Shown here in pieces: positions 6,076 through 7,699 of a stretch of DNA of 7,699 nucleotides. How positions within the stretch are numbered: position 1 is the first letter of the stretch; each line of letters opens with the position of its first letter. Source of the stretch: Anaerolineales bacterium (GTDB taxonomy: Bacteria > Chloroflexota > Anaerolineae > Anaerolineales > Villigracilaceae); NCBI GenBank assembly GCA_015489255.1, contig WGAD01000264.1, forward strand, positions 1-7,699. Reading direction: 5' to 3'. The notes under the pieces are model-generated. The model searched no databases, was not told the origin of the DNA, and saw only the letters and a program-made list of their open reading frames with translations. Position numbers and translations under genes: made by a program.

Positions 6076-6081
6076 TTGAGC

Positions 6082-7020
6082 ATGAAAGCGCTTAAGCAAA
6101 TGACCTGGCTTTTCCTTACGGTTTTGTTTTTCGGCGCCTGTACTCCAGATTTCAACTTGCAAGCGGATGCTCAGGTGAGCTTGAGCAACTTGCAACCGCT
6201 GCCCACCTCGCAGGCGACGGACGTTGTGCCGCTCCGCATTGCTGTGGCGGCTGTTATTTCGCCCAAGGGCACAATGGAAAATTATGCGCCACTTTTTGCC
6301 TACATCGAAGAACAGACCGGTCGTCCGGTGGAAGTGGTCCAACGTCGCACTTACAGCGAAATCAATGAGTTAATCCATCGTGGCGAGGTTGACCTGGCCT
6401 TTGTTTGTACCAGCTCCTACCTGGTTGGCAAACGTGATTTCGGCATGGAATTGCTGGTTGTCCCACAGGTGCAGGGAAAAACCACCTATCAATCCTATTT
6501 AATCGTCCCTGCCGATAGTTCGGCTAACTCCCTGGAAGACCTGCGCGGCAAAGTGTTTGCTTTCACCGACCCAATTTCGTTTACAGGGAAAATCGTCCCA
6601 ACCTACTGGTTGTATGAAATCGGTGAAACACCAGACACTTTCTTTCAGCGCACCTTCTACACTTATAGCCACGATGACGCGATCTATGCCGTTGCCGAGC
6701 GCTTCGCCGATGGGGCCTCGGTCGACTCTCTGATCTTTGAATTTGCTGTCCAACGTGACCCCGACCTGTTGGATCAGATCCGCGTCATTCGCAAATCCGA
6801 TCCTTTCGGTATCCCGCCGGTGGTCGTCAGTCCCTCTGTGCGTCCGCAAACGCGTTCCATTCTGGCTGAAATTTTGCTGAACATGCAAAACGACCCTCAA
6901 GGAAAAGCGGCGCTACAGGCGTTGGGATACGACCGCTTCGTCAAGGTGGACGAAAGTATTTATGACAGCGCCTGGCAAGTCCAAGAAGCACTCCATTTTG
7001 AACTGCACGAAACCCCATGA
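6082..7020 (+). CDS. PhnD-like substrate-binding lipoprotein, probable ligand sensor (312 aa)
   Basis: Periplasmic-binding-fold protein of the phosphate/phosphite/phosphonate (PhnD) family, anchored outside the cell as a lipoprotein. Residues 1-19 are a lipoprotein signal with FFGAC and the lipidated Cys20. The mature domain starts with LRIAVAAVISPKGTMENYAPLF (split across 51-72), then YIEEQTGRPVEVV (74-86), DLAFVCTSSYL (104-114), SLEDLRGKVFAF (150-161) and FGIPPVVVSP (242-251), all in family order. The mature protein has a single other cysteine, Cys109. No transporter permease or ATPase gene follows. Instead it overlaps a HAMP sensor gene by ATGA, so sensing rather than uptake is likely, as for AioX/ArxX (inference). 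The ligand is unknown. ATG 6058 (320 aa) is an in-frame alternative start, but 6082 has the better ribosome binding site. Confidence 0.88.
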   Translation: MKALKQMTWLFLTVLFFGACTPDFNLQADAQVSLSNLQPLPTSQATDVVPLRIAVAAVISPKGTMENYAPLFAYIEEQTGRPVEVVQRRTYSEINELIHRGEVDLAFVCTSSYLVGKRDFGMELLVVPQVQGKTTYQSYLIVPADSSANSLEDLRGKVFAFTDPISFTGKIVPTYWLYEIGETPDTFFQRTFYTYSHDDAIYAVAERFADGASVDSLIFEFAVQRDPDLLDQIRVIRKSDPFGIPPVVVSPSVRPQTRSILAEILLNMQNDPQGKAALQALGYDRFVKVDESIYDSAWQVQEALHFELHETP

Positions 7021-7699
7021 AATCATTTGGCTATGAGATTTTCCGTCGGCTTTGGCAATGGGTTGGCAGTGTCAACATCCGTACCAAGATTTTCGGCATC
7101 GTGCTGGGCAGCACTTTATTGCTCAGCATGAGCTTTGTGGTGCAGGTGCGCATGATCATGCTGCAATACCTGCAAACCGAAGCCCGTGAGCGCGGCATGT
7201 CCATTGCACATGATGTGGCCGCCAGAGCCACTGACCTGATCTTGATCAACGACCTGTATAATCTTGAACAATTGTTGCGCGATACGCGCAGCAATTTCCG
7301 CGATGTGCGTTACATCTTTATCGTTTCCAAAAGCGGTGACGTATTGGCACACACCTTCATGGGTGGTTTCCCGTTGGACCTGTTGCAGGTGAACCGTACA
7401 TCGCGGGAAAATGCCGAATCTTTTGTCGTCTTGCAAACCGAGGAAGGGTTGGTCTGGGATATTGCCATGCCGATTTTCGATGGTCGACTGGGAACCGTAC
7501 GGGTCGGCATTTCCGACCAGTTCTTGCGCGAGACGCTCGGTTTGCTGCTTTCTCAAATGAGGCTGACCGTGGCGCTGGTGTTGGTCATCAGCCTGCTGGC
7601 GGCCACCTTCCTTACCTGGGTGCTCACCCGGCCAATCCTGGAACTGGTAAGCGCCACTCAGCGCATTGGCCGTGGTGACTTTTCTGCACGGGTCAGGCC
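7017..7699 (+). CDS. Two-transmembrane HAMP sensor protein, probable histidine kinase (5' part, runs off window)
   Basis: Membrane sensor whose C-terminal output domain lies beyond the window. ATG at 7017 overlaps the lipoprotein stop (ATGA), with no clear Shine-Dalgarno, so translation is probably coupled. The 227 visible residues show a short cytoplasmic N-terminus, a first helix at about 23-46, an extracytoplasmic domain at 47-180, a second helix at 181-203, and the start of a HAMP domain (RPILELVSATQRIGRGDFSARV, split across 205-226). The sensor domain looks Cache/PAS-like: RYIFIVSKSGDVLAHTF (98-114) and DIAMPIFDGRLGTVRVGIS (148-166) match the strand-turn-strand pattern of such folds. The HAMP wording is most usual in histidine kinases. 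A chemoreceptor or diguanylate cyclase cannot be excluded without the missing part. With the preceding lipoprotein it resembles the X-S pair of AioXSR/ArxXSR. Confidence 0.82.
   Translation, partial: MKSFGYEIFRRLWQWVGSVNIRTKIFGIVLGSTLLLSMSFVVQVRMIMLQYLQTEARERGMSIAHDVAARATDLILINDLYNLEQLLRDTRSNFRDVRYIFIVSKSGDVLAHTFMGGFPLDLLQVNRTSRENAESFVVLQTEEGLVWDIAMPIFDGRLGTVRVGISDQFLRETLGLLLSQMRLTVALVLVISLLAATFLTWVLTRPILELVSATQRIGRGDFSARVR

Larger units (their letters stand above)
5524..6081. other. Divergent intergenic regulatory region, no convincing gene
   Basis: This 558-base stretch separates the catalytic gene (minus) from the lipoprotein gene (plus). It is visibly richer in A/T runs than the flanking genes. 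The one open frame of note (GTG at 5672 to 5899, 75 codons) has no ribosome binding site, lies across inverted repeats and resembles nothing known. The region instead holds several inverted repeats and candidate promoter elements, listed separately. A further loose inverted repeat is TTGAGTTT (5656-5663) with AAACTCAA (5695-5702). Both divergent promoters and their operators must lie here. Confidence 0.8.

Noticed and set aside
5968..6342. 124-codon minus-strand frame across the lipoprotein start
   Set aside because: Lies opposite the signal peptide and first strand of a clear PhnD-like protein; no features of its own.
6082..7020. Phosphonate ABC transporter binding protein
   Set aside because: Family matches, but no permease or ATPase gene follows and a HAMP sensor gene overlaps it, so transport is the less likely role.

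Overview
The window holds a complete respiratory-type molybdoenzyme operon on the minus strand. A divergent sensory gene pair on the plus strand lies beyond a 558-base, palindrome-rich intergenic region. The combination of a Tat-exported catalytic subunit, a 10-helix NrfD-type anchor and a lipoprotein version of a PhnD-like sensor fits a Chloroflexota (Anaerolineae-like) bacterium best. That placement is an inference from overall resemblance, not a proof.

Minus-strand operon, in transcription order: catalytic molybdopterin oxidoreductase with a Tat signal (5523-2938), a 16-cysteine four-cluster ferredoxin subunit (2924-2187), an NrfD/PsrC-family quinol-interacting membrane anchor (2184-910), a 71-residue two-helix membrane protein of unknown function (908-693), and a TorD-family maturation chaperone (631 to beyond base 1). 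The first four genes are separated by 13, 2 and 1 bases, and their ribosome binding sites lie in or at the end of the preceding gene. The chaperone is set apart by a 61-base gap containing a perfect 10-bp hairpin. Together they encode a complex iron-sulfur molybdoenzyme (CISM). The catalytic subunit should sit outside the membrane, the ferredoxin should wire electrons, NrfD should exchange electrons with the quinone pool, and TorD should proofread cofactor insertion before Tat export. The substrate cannot be read from the sequence. The predicted molybdenum ligand is a cysteine (Cys176), as in the polysulfide/thiosulfate/tetrathionate/arsenate reductase part of the family. The N-terminal Fe-S motif is unusual: the second of four cysteines is a glycine.

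Intergenic region 5524-6081: no convincing gene. It holds a possible minus-strand -10 element with an inverted repeat where its -35 would be, a perfect 13-bp palindrome overlapping a second palindrome, a terminator-like hairpin, and a run of three inverted repeats (5927-5979) just upstream of possible extended -10 elements for the plus-strand genes.

Plus strand: a PhnD-like substrate-binding lipoprotein (6082-7020) overlaps by ATGA a two-transmembrane sensor protein with an extracytoplasmic domain and a HAMP domain (7017 to beyond the window end). The latter is most likely a sensor histidine kinase. A PhnD-like binding protein plus kinase, divergent from a CISM operon, parallels the arsenite systems AioXSR/ArxXSR and more loosely TtrSR. 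The working model is that the lipoprotein binds an oxyanion or related ligand outside the cell and the kinase, with a response regulator probably encoded just beyond the window, controls the molybdoenzyme operon.
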